NCBI GenBank assembly: GCA_947457525.1 | Contig: CANGXE010000144.1 | Span: forward strand, 1-5,126 | Direction: 5' to 3' | Source: Bacteroidota bacterium | GTDB lineage: Bacteria; Bacteroidota; Bacteroidia; Chitinophagales; LD1 | Length of the DNA stretch: 5,126 nucleotides | Notes under the pieces: generated by a model | What the model saw: only the letters and a program-made list of their open reading frames with translations | What the model was told of the DNA's origin: nothing | Databases searched by the model: none | Made by a program: the position numbers and the translations under genes | Shown: one piece after another, positions 1-5,126 of the stretch | Position numbering within the stretch: position 1 is the first letter of the stretch | Layout of the letters: each line of letters opens with the position of its first letter

Positions 1-144
1 GATGTTTTGCATGTGTTTAAGGCATTTGATACGCCAACGCTCATTAGTCCGTTTTTACTAGCAGAGGCAGAACAGAAAGAACGCAAAAGAGTAAGAAATA
101 ATAGCAAAGACTTCCCGACAACACAGAGTGATTACCAATGGTAA
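1..144 (+). CDS. HipB-like antitoxin/transcriptional regulator, C-terminal end (5' partial)
   Basis: An open frame from the window edge encodes 47 residues and stops with TAA at 142-144. The helix-turn-helix expected of a HipB-type regulator lies outside the window, so the family is inferred, not seen. The inference rests on position: it ends inside the start of a HipA kinase gene, with a 7-nt overlap (ATGGTAA, 138-144), as hipB does before hipA in many bacteria. The visible tail has a hydrophobic stretch (around ISPFLLAEAE), then a strongly basic segment (KERKRVR), then a polar, probably disordered end finishing in Trp. In E. coli HipB, as I recall it, a flexible C-terminal tail ending in Trp88 contacts HipA and is a Lon target; the Trp here may be analogous. 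The likely role is to bind and neutralise the kinase and repress the operon. An unrelated small regulator is possible. Confidence 0.62.
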   Translation, partial: DVLHVFKAFDTPTLISPFLLAEAEQKERKRVRNNSKDFPTTQSDYQW

Positions 145-1424
145 CAAGTGCGTTTATTAAACTTTGGGGTAAAACAGTGGGTGCCATAGCTTGGGACCCT
201 CGAGAAGGATTTGCTAACTTTGAGTATGCCAATCAAATTGATCCAGAGAAGCTACCGATTGCACCCATCAAAATGCCTGCCAAGCAGATTTATGGTTTTC
301 CCGAATTGAGAGATTCGGCTACGTTTAGAGGGCTTCCGGGTATGTTGGCTGATTCTTTGCCGGACAGATATGGCAATGACTTAATCAATATTTGGTTAGC
401 ACAAAACGGACGACCCGAAAATTCACTCAATCCCGTGGAGTTGCTATGTTTTATTGGGAAAAGAGGAATGGGTGCAATGGAATTTGAGCCAACTATTTCG
501 CCAGTGGTGCCCTCGGCAAGCTTAGAGTTGACGCAGTTGATTTTGTATACGCAGCAATTGTTGGACAACAAGAAGCAGTTGTTATTGAACACCGAGGTAG
601 GTTTGCGTGATGTGATGATTGATGTGCTCAAAATGGGAACTTCGGCAGGAGGCGCTCGCCCAAAGGCAATTATTGCTTACAACGAAAAAACGGGTGATAT
701 CCGTTCGGGACAAATGTTACCGGATAAAGGTTATGAGCACTGGTTGATTAAGTTTGATGGAGTGCGGGACACACAGTTTGGGGCTACTTATGGCTACGGT
801 AGAGTGGAAATAGCTTACTATAAAATGGCTATCGATTTTGGCATTCAAATGATGGAGAGTCGGTTGGTAGAAGAAGGTAATAGGGCGCATTTTATGACTA
901 AACGATTTGATCGAGTGAATGGCGACCTGAAAGTGCACGTGCAAACGCTTTGTGCTTTGCAGCATTATGATTACAACAAAATAACCAGCTACAGCTATGA
1001 GCAGTTGTTTCAAACCATGCGTACGCTGCGATTAACTTATGCGGAAGCAGAACAAATGTATAGACGGATGGTGTTTAATGTGCTGTCACGTAACTGCGAT
1101 GACCACACTAAAAATTTTGCTTTTATGATGGCGACCGATGGCGTGTGGAAATTAGCTCCGGCCTATGATGTTTGCCACAGTTATCGACCGGGCAGCGATT
1201 GGGTGAGCCAACATAGTTTAAGTATAAATGGTAAACGAATTGATTTCAACAAAGAGGATTTATTGAAATTTGCTGAGCAACACGCTATTCGACACGCACC
1301 GCGAATTATCGAAGAAGGATTAGCTATGGTTAATAACTGGATGAAGTATGCCAAGGAGTTTAATGTGAGTGATGATTTGGCCAAAGCGATAGATAGTACG
1401 TTAGTGAAAGCACTTCAAATGTAA
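138..1424 (+). CDS. hipA: HipA-family serine/threonine kinase toxin (type II toxin-antitoxin)
   Basis: 428 residues, close to E. coli HipA (about 440), so a full-length single-chain member with its N-terminal subdomain, not the split HipBST arrangement. The N-terminal Couple_hipA region covers roughly residues 4-115, with FRGLPGMLADSLPDRYG at 63-79 and ELLCFIGKRGMGAMEFEP at 101-118. The kinase region follows. The Gly-rich phosphate loop GTSAGGARPK is at 167-176; Ser169 aligns by eye with the E. coli autophosphorylation site Ser150. A likely ATP-binding Lys205 lies in HWLIKFDG. The catalytic motif RNCDDHTKN is at 318-326, with Asp321 as the expected catalytic residue. Metal-binding Asp344 is in APAYDVC; the 23-residue spacing between the two aspartates equals that of E. 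coli D309/D332. HipA in E. coli phosphorylates glutamyl-tRNA synthetase and causes growth arrest and persistence; the target here is unknown. The ATG at 138 overlaps the upstream stop, suggesting translational coupling, and no Shine-Dalgarno is visible. Nothing in the gene looks broken. Confidence 0.93.
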   Translation: MVTSAFIKLWGKTVGAIAWDPREGFANFEYANQIDPEKLPIAPIKMPAKQIYGFPELRDSATFRGLPGMLADSLPDRYGNDLINIWLAQNGRPENSLNPVELLCFIGKRGMGAMEFEPTISPVVPSASLELTQLILYTQQLLDNKKQLLLNTEVGLRDVMIDVLKMGTSAGGARPKAIIAYNEKTGDIRSGQMLPDKGYEHWLIKFDGVRDTQFGATYGYGRVEIAYYKMAIDFGIQMMESRLVEEGNRAHFMTKRFDRVNGDLKVHVQTLCALQHYDYNKITSYSYEQLFQTMRTLRLTYAEAEQMYRRMVFNVLSRNCDDHTKNFAFMMATDGVWKLAPAYDVCHSYRPGSDWVSQHSLSINGKRIDFNKEDLLKFAEQHAIRHAPRIIEEGLAMVNNWMKYAKEFNVSDDLAKAIDSTLVKALQM

Positions 1425-1439
1425 TTTATGTATAAACTG

Positions 1440-1469
1440 AAAAAGCCCCGATAATTGTCGAGGCTTTTT
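1440..1469. terminator. bidirectional intrinsic terminator between convergent hipA and PfkB-kinase genes
   Basis: An inverted repeat pairs AAAAAGCC (1440-1447) with GGCTTTTT (1462-1469). After one C/A mismatch, CGA (1449-1451) pairs with TCG (1458-1460), leaving a loop of about 6 nt. The A-tract on one arm and T-tract on the other make it symmetric, so either strand reads as a GC-topped hairpin ending in U residues. It begins 15 nt after the hipA stop and lies about 30 nt beyond the stop of the oppositely oriented kinase gene, as expected for a shared terminator. Confidence 0.85.
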
Positions 1470-1500
1470 GATTAGATATAAGTATAAAAATGATCGCTTA

Positions 1501-2430
1501 TTAATCTTCCAAAACTATATCAAACTGTACTAAGTCAATAAAATCTTTTACGCGTTCTTCAATTTCTTGGTGAGTAAGGCTGCGGATGCGCTCTGTACCA
1601 AATTTTTCTACACAAAAACTTGCCATGGCTGAACCGTAAATAATAGCTCGTTTCATATTGTCGAAACTGATGTCACGTGTTTTGTCTAAATAGCCACAAA
1701 AACCACCCGCAAATGTATCGCCTGCACCTGTTGGGTCAAACACCTCTTCGAGTGGCAAAGCCGGAGCAAAAAATACTTCGTTTTCGTGGAATAACAATGC
1801 TCCGTGTTCCCCCTTTTTAATCACTAAGTATTTGGGCCCCATTTTCATGATTTTCTTAGCTGCTTTAACTAGCGAATATTCATTGGCTAACTCGCGAGCT
1901 TCCGCATCGTTCACCGTCAACACATCTACTTTGCCAATCACTTCGTCTAGTTTAGCTTTGAACCCTAGTGTCATCCAAAAATTCATAGTGTCCAATACCA
2001 CAAGTTTTGGGCGGTTTGTCAATTGCTCAATAACTTTAAGTTGTAGGTTCGGATCGATGTTGCCAAGCAACACGATGTCGCTGTCTTTGTAGCTATCCGG
2101 AATAATCGGATCAAATTCCAACAAAACATTGAGGTCAGTAATTAATGTGTCGCGGCTGTTCATGTCAAGGTGATATTTGCCGCTCCAGAAAAAAGATTTT
2201 TTGCCGGCTTTTATGTCAATACCCGAAGTGTCAACGCCTCTTGCTCTCAATTCCTCTAATTCGCTCATATCAAAATCGTCACCGATTACAGAAACAATAT
2301 TTACTTTTTTAGAAAAGTAAGAAGCGCTCCAAGCAATGTAGGTGGCCGCACCGCCTACAATTTTATCGGTTTTGCCAAATGGTGTTTCGATGGCGTCAAA
2401 AGCTACGGTACCTACGGTCAGTAAACTCAT
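1501..2430 (-). CDS. PfkB/ribokinase-family carbohydrate or nucleoside kinase
   Basis: 309 residues, the usual length for this family of cytosolic ATP-dependent kinases, which phosphorylate a hydroxymethyl group on a sugar or nucleoside. The N-terminal signature is seen as GGAAT at residues 26-30 following a beta strand beginning LLTVGTVAFD; this glycine pair contacts the sugar substrate. The NxxE motif (N174, E177 in LTVNDAEA) coordinates Mg and phosphate in family members. The C-terminal PfkB signature DPTGAGDTFAGGF is at 232-244, with Asp238 as the catalytic base and GAG forming the anion hole. The tail (YGSAMASFCVEKFGTERI, 265-282) resembles uncharacterised Bacteroidota 'sugar kinase' proteins. 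The substrate cannot be read from sequence; no transporter, sugar enzyme or nucleoside gene adjoins it. The start ATG is preceded by an A/T-rich leader without Shine-Dalgarno, typical of the phylum. It is convergent with hipA and divergent from recG, so probably monocistronic. Confidence 0.9.
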   Translation of the reverse strand: MSLLTVGTVAFDAIETPFGKTDKIVGGAATYIAWSASYFSKKVNIVSVIGDDFDMSELEELRARGVDTSGIDIKAGKKSFFWSGKYHLDMNSRDTLITDLNVLLEFDPIIPDSYKDSDIVLLGNIDPNLQLKVIEQLTNRPKLVVLDTMNFWMTLGFKAKLDEVIGKVDVLTVNDAEARELANEYSLVKAAKKIMKMGPKYLVIKKGEHGALLFHENEVFFAPALPLEEVFDPTGAGDTFAGGFCGYLDKTRDISFDNMKRAIIYGSAMASFCVEKFGTERIRSLTHQEIEERVKDFIDLVQFDIVLED

Positions 2431-2480
2431 AATTTTATTTTTAAATTTAGTTGGCGAAGAAATACAATCAGCGTGGTATT

Positions 2481-2502
2481 CAAAAGTATTTCTTCAAAAT
2501 TA
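2481..2502 (-). promoter_or_regulatory. two candidate TAnnTTTG (-7) boxes upstream of the PfkB-kinase gene
   Basis: Read on the minus strand, TAATTTTG (2495-2502) and TACTTTTG (2481-2488) both match the Bacteroidota -7 consensus TAnnTTTG exactly, 14 nt apart. They would place transcription starts roughly 45-60 nt ahead of the kinase ATG. No good TTTG/TTG -33 element sits about 19 nt further upstream of either box, and the region is AT-rich, so chance matches are possible. Confidence 0.33.
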
Positions 2503-2566
2503 TCCCACATCGCTGGTTTTTCTATTCTTTGCCATAAGCCATTACTTTAGCTGAAGCAATATTGAC

Positions 2567-4672
2567 ATGAGCCGGTTATTAGATTCTCCTATTGAATTTC
2601 TCAAAGGCGTTGGTCCACAACGAGGCGTGTTGCTGCGCAAAGAATTGAACGTAAACACTTTTGGTGATTTGTTGCAGTATTATCCGTTTCGCTATGTAGA
2701 TCGCTCAGTTATTCAGCGCATCAGAGACATCAATCCCCCCACACAGTTTATTCAACTCAAAGGCAAAGTATCAGGTATGCGTGTGATTGGTGAAAAACAA
2801 GCAAAGCGGCTTGTAGCAACATTTAGAGATGACAGCGGTGAAATTGAATTAGTTTGGTTTAAGTCTATCGATTGGGCAATGAAAATGCTCAACACACAAG
2901 CTGTTTATTTGCTTTTTGGTAAGCCGGTAGCATTTAACGGCACATACAACATTGTTCATCCCGAGATGGAACTCTTTGGCGAGCAAGTGGATGCACAAAC
3001 GGCAAAAGGTTTGCAACCGGTTTATTCCACTACAGAAAAAGCAAAGAAACGGAACATTGATAGTCGCGCTATTGCTCGACTAACTCAGACACTTTTTGAG
3101 TCACTAAAAGAATATGAATTGCCTGATTTTTTGCCACAGGCACTCAAGCAACAGTATAAACTTTGTTCTCGCTATGAAGCGTTGATGAATATTCACTATC
3201 CAAAAAACGAGAAGCAGCTCCATGAAGCCACAAGGCGATTAAAATTTGAAGAGCTATTTCTCATTCAATTGCAAATGCTCAAGCTAAAAGCTAACCGAGG
3301 GCAAAGCAGTAAAGGCTATTTATTTGAAAAGATAGATCGGCAGTTTGATACATTCTATAAGGAACGAATGCCATTTGAGCTGACGGGAGCGCAAAAGCGA
3401 GTCTTGCGCGAAATCCGAAAAGACACCCTCACCGGTCGGCAAATGAACCGCTTGCTACAAGGCGATGTGGGCAGCGGTAAAACAATGGTGGCTTTGTTAA
3501 CGATGTTGATGGCTAAAGATAATGGATTTCAAGCCTGCTTGATGGCACCAACTGAAATTTTAGCACAACAACATTATGAAAGTATCATTCAACTGCTCAA
3601 AGGCCTGAAAGTGGAAGTAGCTTTTCTAACAGGCAGCGTGAAAGGGAAAGCTAGGAAATATATTTTACATCAATTAGCCGAAGGGAATATTGATTTTGTG
3701 GTTGGTACTCACGCTTTGATTGAAGACACGGTGGTGTTCAAAAATTTGGGTCAAGTGGTGATTGATGAGCAGCACCGATTTGGTGTAGCGCAACGTGCCA
3801 AACTTTGGACTAAAAATGAATTGCCGCCTCACATACTCGTGATGACGGCCACACCTATTCCGCGCACATTGGCTATGACGGTTTATGGCGATTTGGATGT
3901 ATCTGTCATAGATGAATTGCCCCCAGGCAGAAAACCCATCAAAACTGTGCATCGCACCGATGCCGACCGCATGCGTGTGTTCGGATTTATGCGCGATGAA
4001 ATAGCAAAAGGCAGACAAGTCTATGTGGTTTTCCCTTTGATAGAGGAAAGTGAGGTTTTAGATCTGAAAGATTTAATGGATGGCTACGAAGCGCTGTCAA
4101 GAGCATTTCCGAAACCGCAGTTTCAAATTAGCATTGTGCATGGCCGAAGTCGAGCGGCTGATAAGGATTTTGAAATGCAGCGGTTTGTCAAAGGCGAAAC
4201 GCAAATTATGATTGCTACCACGGTGATTGAAGTAGGCGTAAACGTGCCGAATGCTAGCGTGATGGTGATTGAAAATGCAGAGAGATTTGGTTTGGCGCAG
4301 CTGCATCAGTTGCGCGGACGTGTGGGGCGAGGAGCCGAGCAATCATTTTGCATTTTGATGACGGGCAACAAATTGTCTAACGACAGTAAACAACGCATAG
4401 GCGTGATGTGCAACACCAATGATGGTTTTGTGATAGCGGAAGAAGATTTGAAACTCCGTGGGCCGGGCGACTTGGAAGGCACACAACAAAGTGGTACGGT
4501 AAATCTGCGATTGGCAGATTTAGTGCAAGATGTGGCAGTGCTTGAAGCTGCTCGCCAATCAGCTGCAGTGTTGGTTGAGCAGGACCCTTATCTCGAAAAG
4601 TCTGAACACCGCTCTTTGTTGCAGTTTATGCAGGCATCAGCCAAAGAAAAAATTTGGAGTAGAATTAGTTAG
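2567..4672 (+). CDS. recG: ATP-dependent DNA helicase RecG
   Basis: 701 residues (E. coli RecG is 693) with the whole RecG architecture. RecG is a monomeric superfamily 2 double-stranded DNA translocase that regresses stalled replication forks and branch-migrates Holliday junctions and D- or R-loops. An N-terminal wedge/OB-fold spans roughly 55-130, with an aromatic pair W97-F98 in GEIELVWF at the position of the junction-splitting wedge. Helicase motifs follow in order: Walker A GDVGSGKT (299-306, Lys305), motif Ia APTEILAQQ (327-335), motif II DEQH (400-403) continuing as RFG, motif III TATPIPR (427-433), motif V TTVIEVGVNVPNA (551-563), and motif VI QLRGRVGRG (581-589). The DEQHRFG form is shared with PriA/Mfd-like proteins, but the order of domains and the C-terminal GDLEGTQQSG (634-643) identify RecG. 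The ATG at 2567 is the only usual start after an in-frame TGA at 2552-2554; no Shine-Dalgarno is seen. No clear promoter is visible in 2431-2566; TACTTTAG at 2543-2550 is a 7/8 match to the -7 consensus but lacks a partner. It appears intact. Confidence 0.97.
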   Translation: MSRLLDSPIEFLKGVGPQRGVLLRKELNVNTFGDLLQYYPFRYVDRSVIQRIRDINPPTQFIQLKGKVSGMRVIGEKQAKRLVATFRDDSGEIELVWFKSIDWAMKMLNTQAVYLLFGKPVAFNGTYNIVHPEMELFGEQVDAQTAKGLQPVYSTTEKAKKRNIDSRAIARLTQTLFESLKEYELPDFLPQALKQQYKLCSRYEALMNIHYPKNEKQLHEATRRLKFEELFLIQLQMLKLKANRGQSSKGYLFEKIDRQFDTFYKERMPFELTGAQKRVLREIRKDTLTGRQMNRLLQGDVGSGKTMVALLTMLMAKDNGFQACLMAPTEILAQQHYESIIQLLKGLKVEVAFLTGSVKGKARKYILHQLAEGNIDFVVGTHALIEDTVVFKNLGQVVIDEQHRFGVAQRAKLWTKNELPPHILVMTATPIPRTLAMTVYGDLDVSVIDELPPGRKPIKTVHRTDADRMRVFGFMRDEIAKGRQVYVVFPLIEESEVLDLKDLMDGYEALSRAFPKPQFQISIVHGRSRAADKDFEMQRFVKGETQIMIATTVIEVGVNVPNASVMVIENAERFGLAQLHQLRGRVGRGAEQSFCILMTGNKLSNDSKQRIGVMCNTNDGFVIAEEDLKLRGPGDLEGTQQSGTVNLRLADLVQDVAVLEAARQSAAVLVEQDPYLEKSEHRSLLQFMQASAKEKIWSRIS

Positions 4673-4681
4673 CTTGTAGCC

Positions 4682-4864
4682 TTAGCGCTTGGGCATCACC
4701 CCGCTTTTTGTTTTCGATGGTTTTGGCATCTGTGGCTCGGGTTTCTTTTTCTGATCCGGGAAACTGTCTTTATAGGTGGGACAGGTAATCTTGTTGCTGT
4801 TGCAAGAAGGAGTGGTAGTCAAAAGCGCAGTTGCCGTAAAAAATGAAAAGAAGAGTTTTGCCAT
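4682..4864 (-). CDS. small exported, probably lipidated, Lys/Pro-rich protein of unknown function
   Basis: 60 residues. The N-terminus MAKLFFSFFTATALL has one Lys and a hydrophobic core, followed by TTTPSC. Cys21 may be the lipidation site, giving a 40-residue mature lipoprotein. The residues before it (T-P-S) depart from the classical lipobox; Pro at -2 is unusual, so an ordinary signal peptide is the alternative. The mature part has a second Cys (28) in CPTYKDSFP, then a Lys/Pro-rich tail with KKKPEP and a C-terminal SGVMPKR: nine Lys, one Arg and seven Pro against three acidic residues, so strongly basic and probably unfolded. I do not recognise a named family; short CP-x-Y plus Lys-rich lipoproteins are common in Bacteroidota but uncharacterised, from memory. 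No acidic surface-export signal follows Cys21, so a periplasm-facing position is more likely. It converges on recG with a 9-bp gap and has a plausible promoter at 4938-4970, both of which support a real gene. Confidence 0.68.
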   Translation of the reverse strand: MAKLFFSFFTATALLTTTPSCNSNKITCPTYKDSFPDQKKKPEPQMPKPSKTKSGVMPKR

Positions 4865-4920
4865 GAGGTGATATTAACGCTATTTTATCATTACGAAAAA
4901 CCTTGAGAATTGGATGCAGT

Positions 4921-4949
4921 AAAATAATTTATACAGTCAAAATTATTTT
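4921..4949. repeat. perfect 10-bp A/T inverted repeat with 9-nt spacer
   Basis: AAAATAATTT (4921-4930) is the exact reverse complement of AAATTATTTT (4940-4949), separated by ATACAGTCA. It lies between the divergent small-lipoprotein and HU-like genes, about 13 bp upstream of the HU -33 box, and its right arm overlaps the proposed -7 box for the lipoprotein gene. It could be an operator or an upstream A/T element. It ends no gene, so a terminator role is unlikely. Because it is pure A/T in a very AT-rich region, chance occurrence cannot be excluded. Confidence 0.45.
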
Positions 4950-4970
4950 TAGTTCACATATTTTTGCAAA
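4938..4970 (-). promoter_or_regulatory. candidate promoter of the small lipoprotein gene
   Basis: On the minus strand, TTTG (4967-4970) is followed after 21 nt by TAATTTTG (4938-4945), an exact match to the Bacteroidota -7 box TAnnTTTG. The spacing is 2 nt longer than the usual 19. The predicted start near 4931 gives a leader of about 67 nt before the ATG at 4864. It lies back to back with the HU promoter; the two -33 boxes abut as TTTGCAAA. Confidence 0.42.
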
Positions 4971-4993
4971 TAATATTACAGCGTTTATATTTG
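4963..4993 (+). promoter_or_regulatory. Bacteroidota-type -33/-7 promoter of the HU-like gene
   Basis: TTTG (4963-4966), then 19 nt, then TATATTTG (4986-4993): both elements and the spacing fit the housekeeping sigma consensus known for Bacteroidota (TTTG-N19-TAnnTTTG). The transcription start would fall near 5000, giving a leader of about 35 nt before the ATG at 5035. The preceding 40 bp are extremely A/T-rich, which could act as an upstream element for a strongly expressed gene. Confidence 0.72.
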
Positions 4994-5034
4994 GATGCTT
5001 TCTAACCATTACATCCACCCCAAAATTTTGTGCC

Positions 5035-5126
5035 ATGAACAAAGGAGAACTCATCGAAAAAATTGCCAAAGACGCCAAACTAACTAAAGTCCAAGCAGGA
5101 GATGCATTAGATTCTTTTATTAATAC
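5035..5126 (+). CDS. HU-family DNA-binding protein, N-terminal part (3' partial)
   Basis: The first 30 codons are visible before the window ends; full HU proteins have about 90-100 residues. The start MNKGELIEKIAKDAKLTKVQ followed by AGDALDSF is the hallmark first helix-turn-helix of HU/IHF: Met-Asn-Lys-x-Glu-Leu-Ile, the KDAKLTK turn and an Ala-rich second helix. HU is a small basic dimer that bends DNA and compacts the nucleoid. The DNA-binding beta-ribbon arms are beyond the edge, so HU cannot be separated from IHF-like or other HU paralogues. The start is supported by alignment with family N-termini and by a well-formed promoter 35 nt upstream. There is no Shine-Dalgarno ahead of the ATG; the AAAGGAG inside codons 2-4 is coding. 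Confidence 0.9.
   Translation, partial: MNKGELIEKIAKDAKLTKVQAGDALDSFIN

Noticed and set aside
290..631. Minus-strand open frame of 113 codons inside hipA
   Set aside because: Fully antisense to conserved HipA coding sequence, with low-complexity translation and no domain; similar frames at 717-1013 and 1181-1384 were dropped for the same reason.
1..1424. Phage-defence island or mobile element around hipBA
   Set aside because: No transposase, integrase, direct repeats, tRNA or composition shift is visible in the window; neighbours to the right are ordinary housekeeping genes.
2342..2554. 70-codon plus-strand open frame overlapping the start of the PfkB-type kinase and the intergenic region
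   Set aside because: Most of it is antisense to the conserved kinase N-terminus, its product resembles no family I know, and no promoter-like site precedes it.
3674..4018. Minus-strand open frame of 114 codons inside recG (also 4097-4342)
   Set aside because: Antisense to helicase motifs II-IV (and V-VI for the second); composition rich in His/Asn/Arg as expected from reverse reading of conserved codons.
4661..4700. Possible terminator hairpin between recG and the small lipoprotein gene
   Set aside because: The gap is only 9 bp and I could find no stem longer than a few bases (such as AGCGCT at 4684-4689) with a T-tract; any termination signal must lie inside the opposing gene or be factor-dependent.
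5041..5047. Shine-Dalgarno-like AAAGGAG
   Set aside because: It lies within codons 2-4 of the HU-like gene, with no correctly spaced downstream start; it simply encodes Lys-Gly-Glu.
4995..5087. Short plus-strand frame beginning at ATG 4995 and overlapping the HU start
   Set aside because: Its ATG lies before the predicted transcription start near 5000, it is out of frame with HU, and the product is unremarkable; not supported as a leader peptide.

Overview
The window looks like chromosomal DNA from a member of the Bacteroidota, probably an environmental Chitinophagales/Sphingobacteriales-like lineage; I cannot place it more finely. Three things point there. Start codons lack Shine-Dalgarno sequences and have A/T-rich leaders. 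Several intergenic sites match the Bacteroidota -7 consensus TAnnTTTG, one of them with TTTG exactly 19 nt upstream. The RecG, PfkB-type kinase and HU-like proteins read like Bacteroidota versions. Base composition is moderately AT-rich throughout, with no obvious jump between genes. I see no insertion sequence, tRNA, rRNA, CRISPR array or phage gene.

Layout, left to right. (1) Positions 1-1424 (+) hold a HipBA-type toxin-antitoxin pair: the last 47 codons of a HipB-like antitoxin/regulator, overlapping by 7 nt a full-length HipA-family kinase with all catalytic motifs intact. (2) Positions 1440-1469 form a symmetric A/T-flanked hairpin that can terminate transcription from both sides. (3) Positions 1501-2430 (-) encode a complete PfkB/ribokinase-family kinase of unknown substrate, convergent with hipA. 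(4) Positions 2431-2566 are a 136-bp divergent promoter region. (5) Positions 2567-4672 (+) encode a complete RecG branch-migration helicase. (6) Positions 4682-4864 (-) encode a 60-residue exported, probably lipidated, Lys/Pro-rich small protein, ending 9 bp from the recG stop. (7) Positions 4865-5034 are a very AT-rich divergent promoter region. (8) Positions 5035-5126 (+) are the first 30 codons of an HU-family nucleoid protein, cut by the window end.

Only hipB-hipA is an evident operon; the other genes look like single transcription units, alternating in strand. RecG and HU both concern DNA structure, but nothing links their regulation. The least-described items are the small Lys/Pro-rich lipoprotein and the back-to-back promoter pair upstream of it and HU. 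I found no convincing new multi-gene system. The hipBA module is a known type of toxin-antitoxin system whose target in this group is not evident from sequence.
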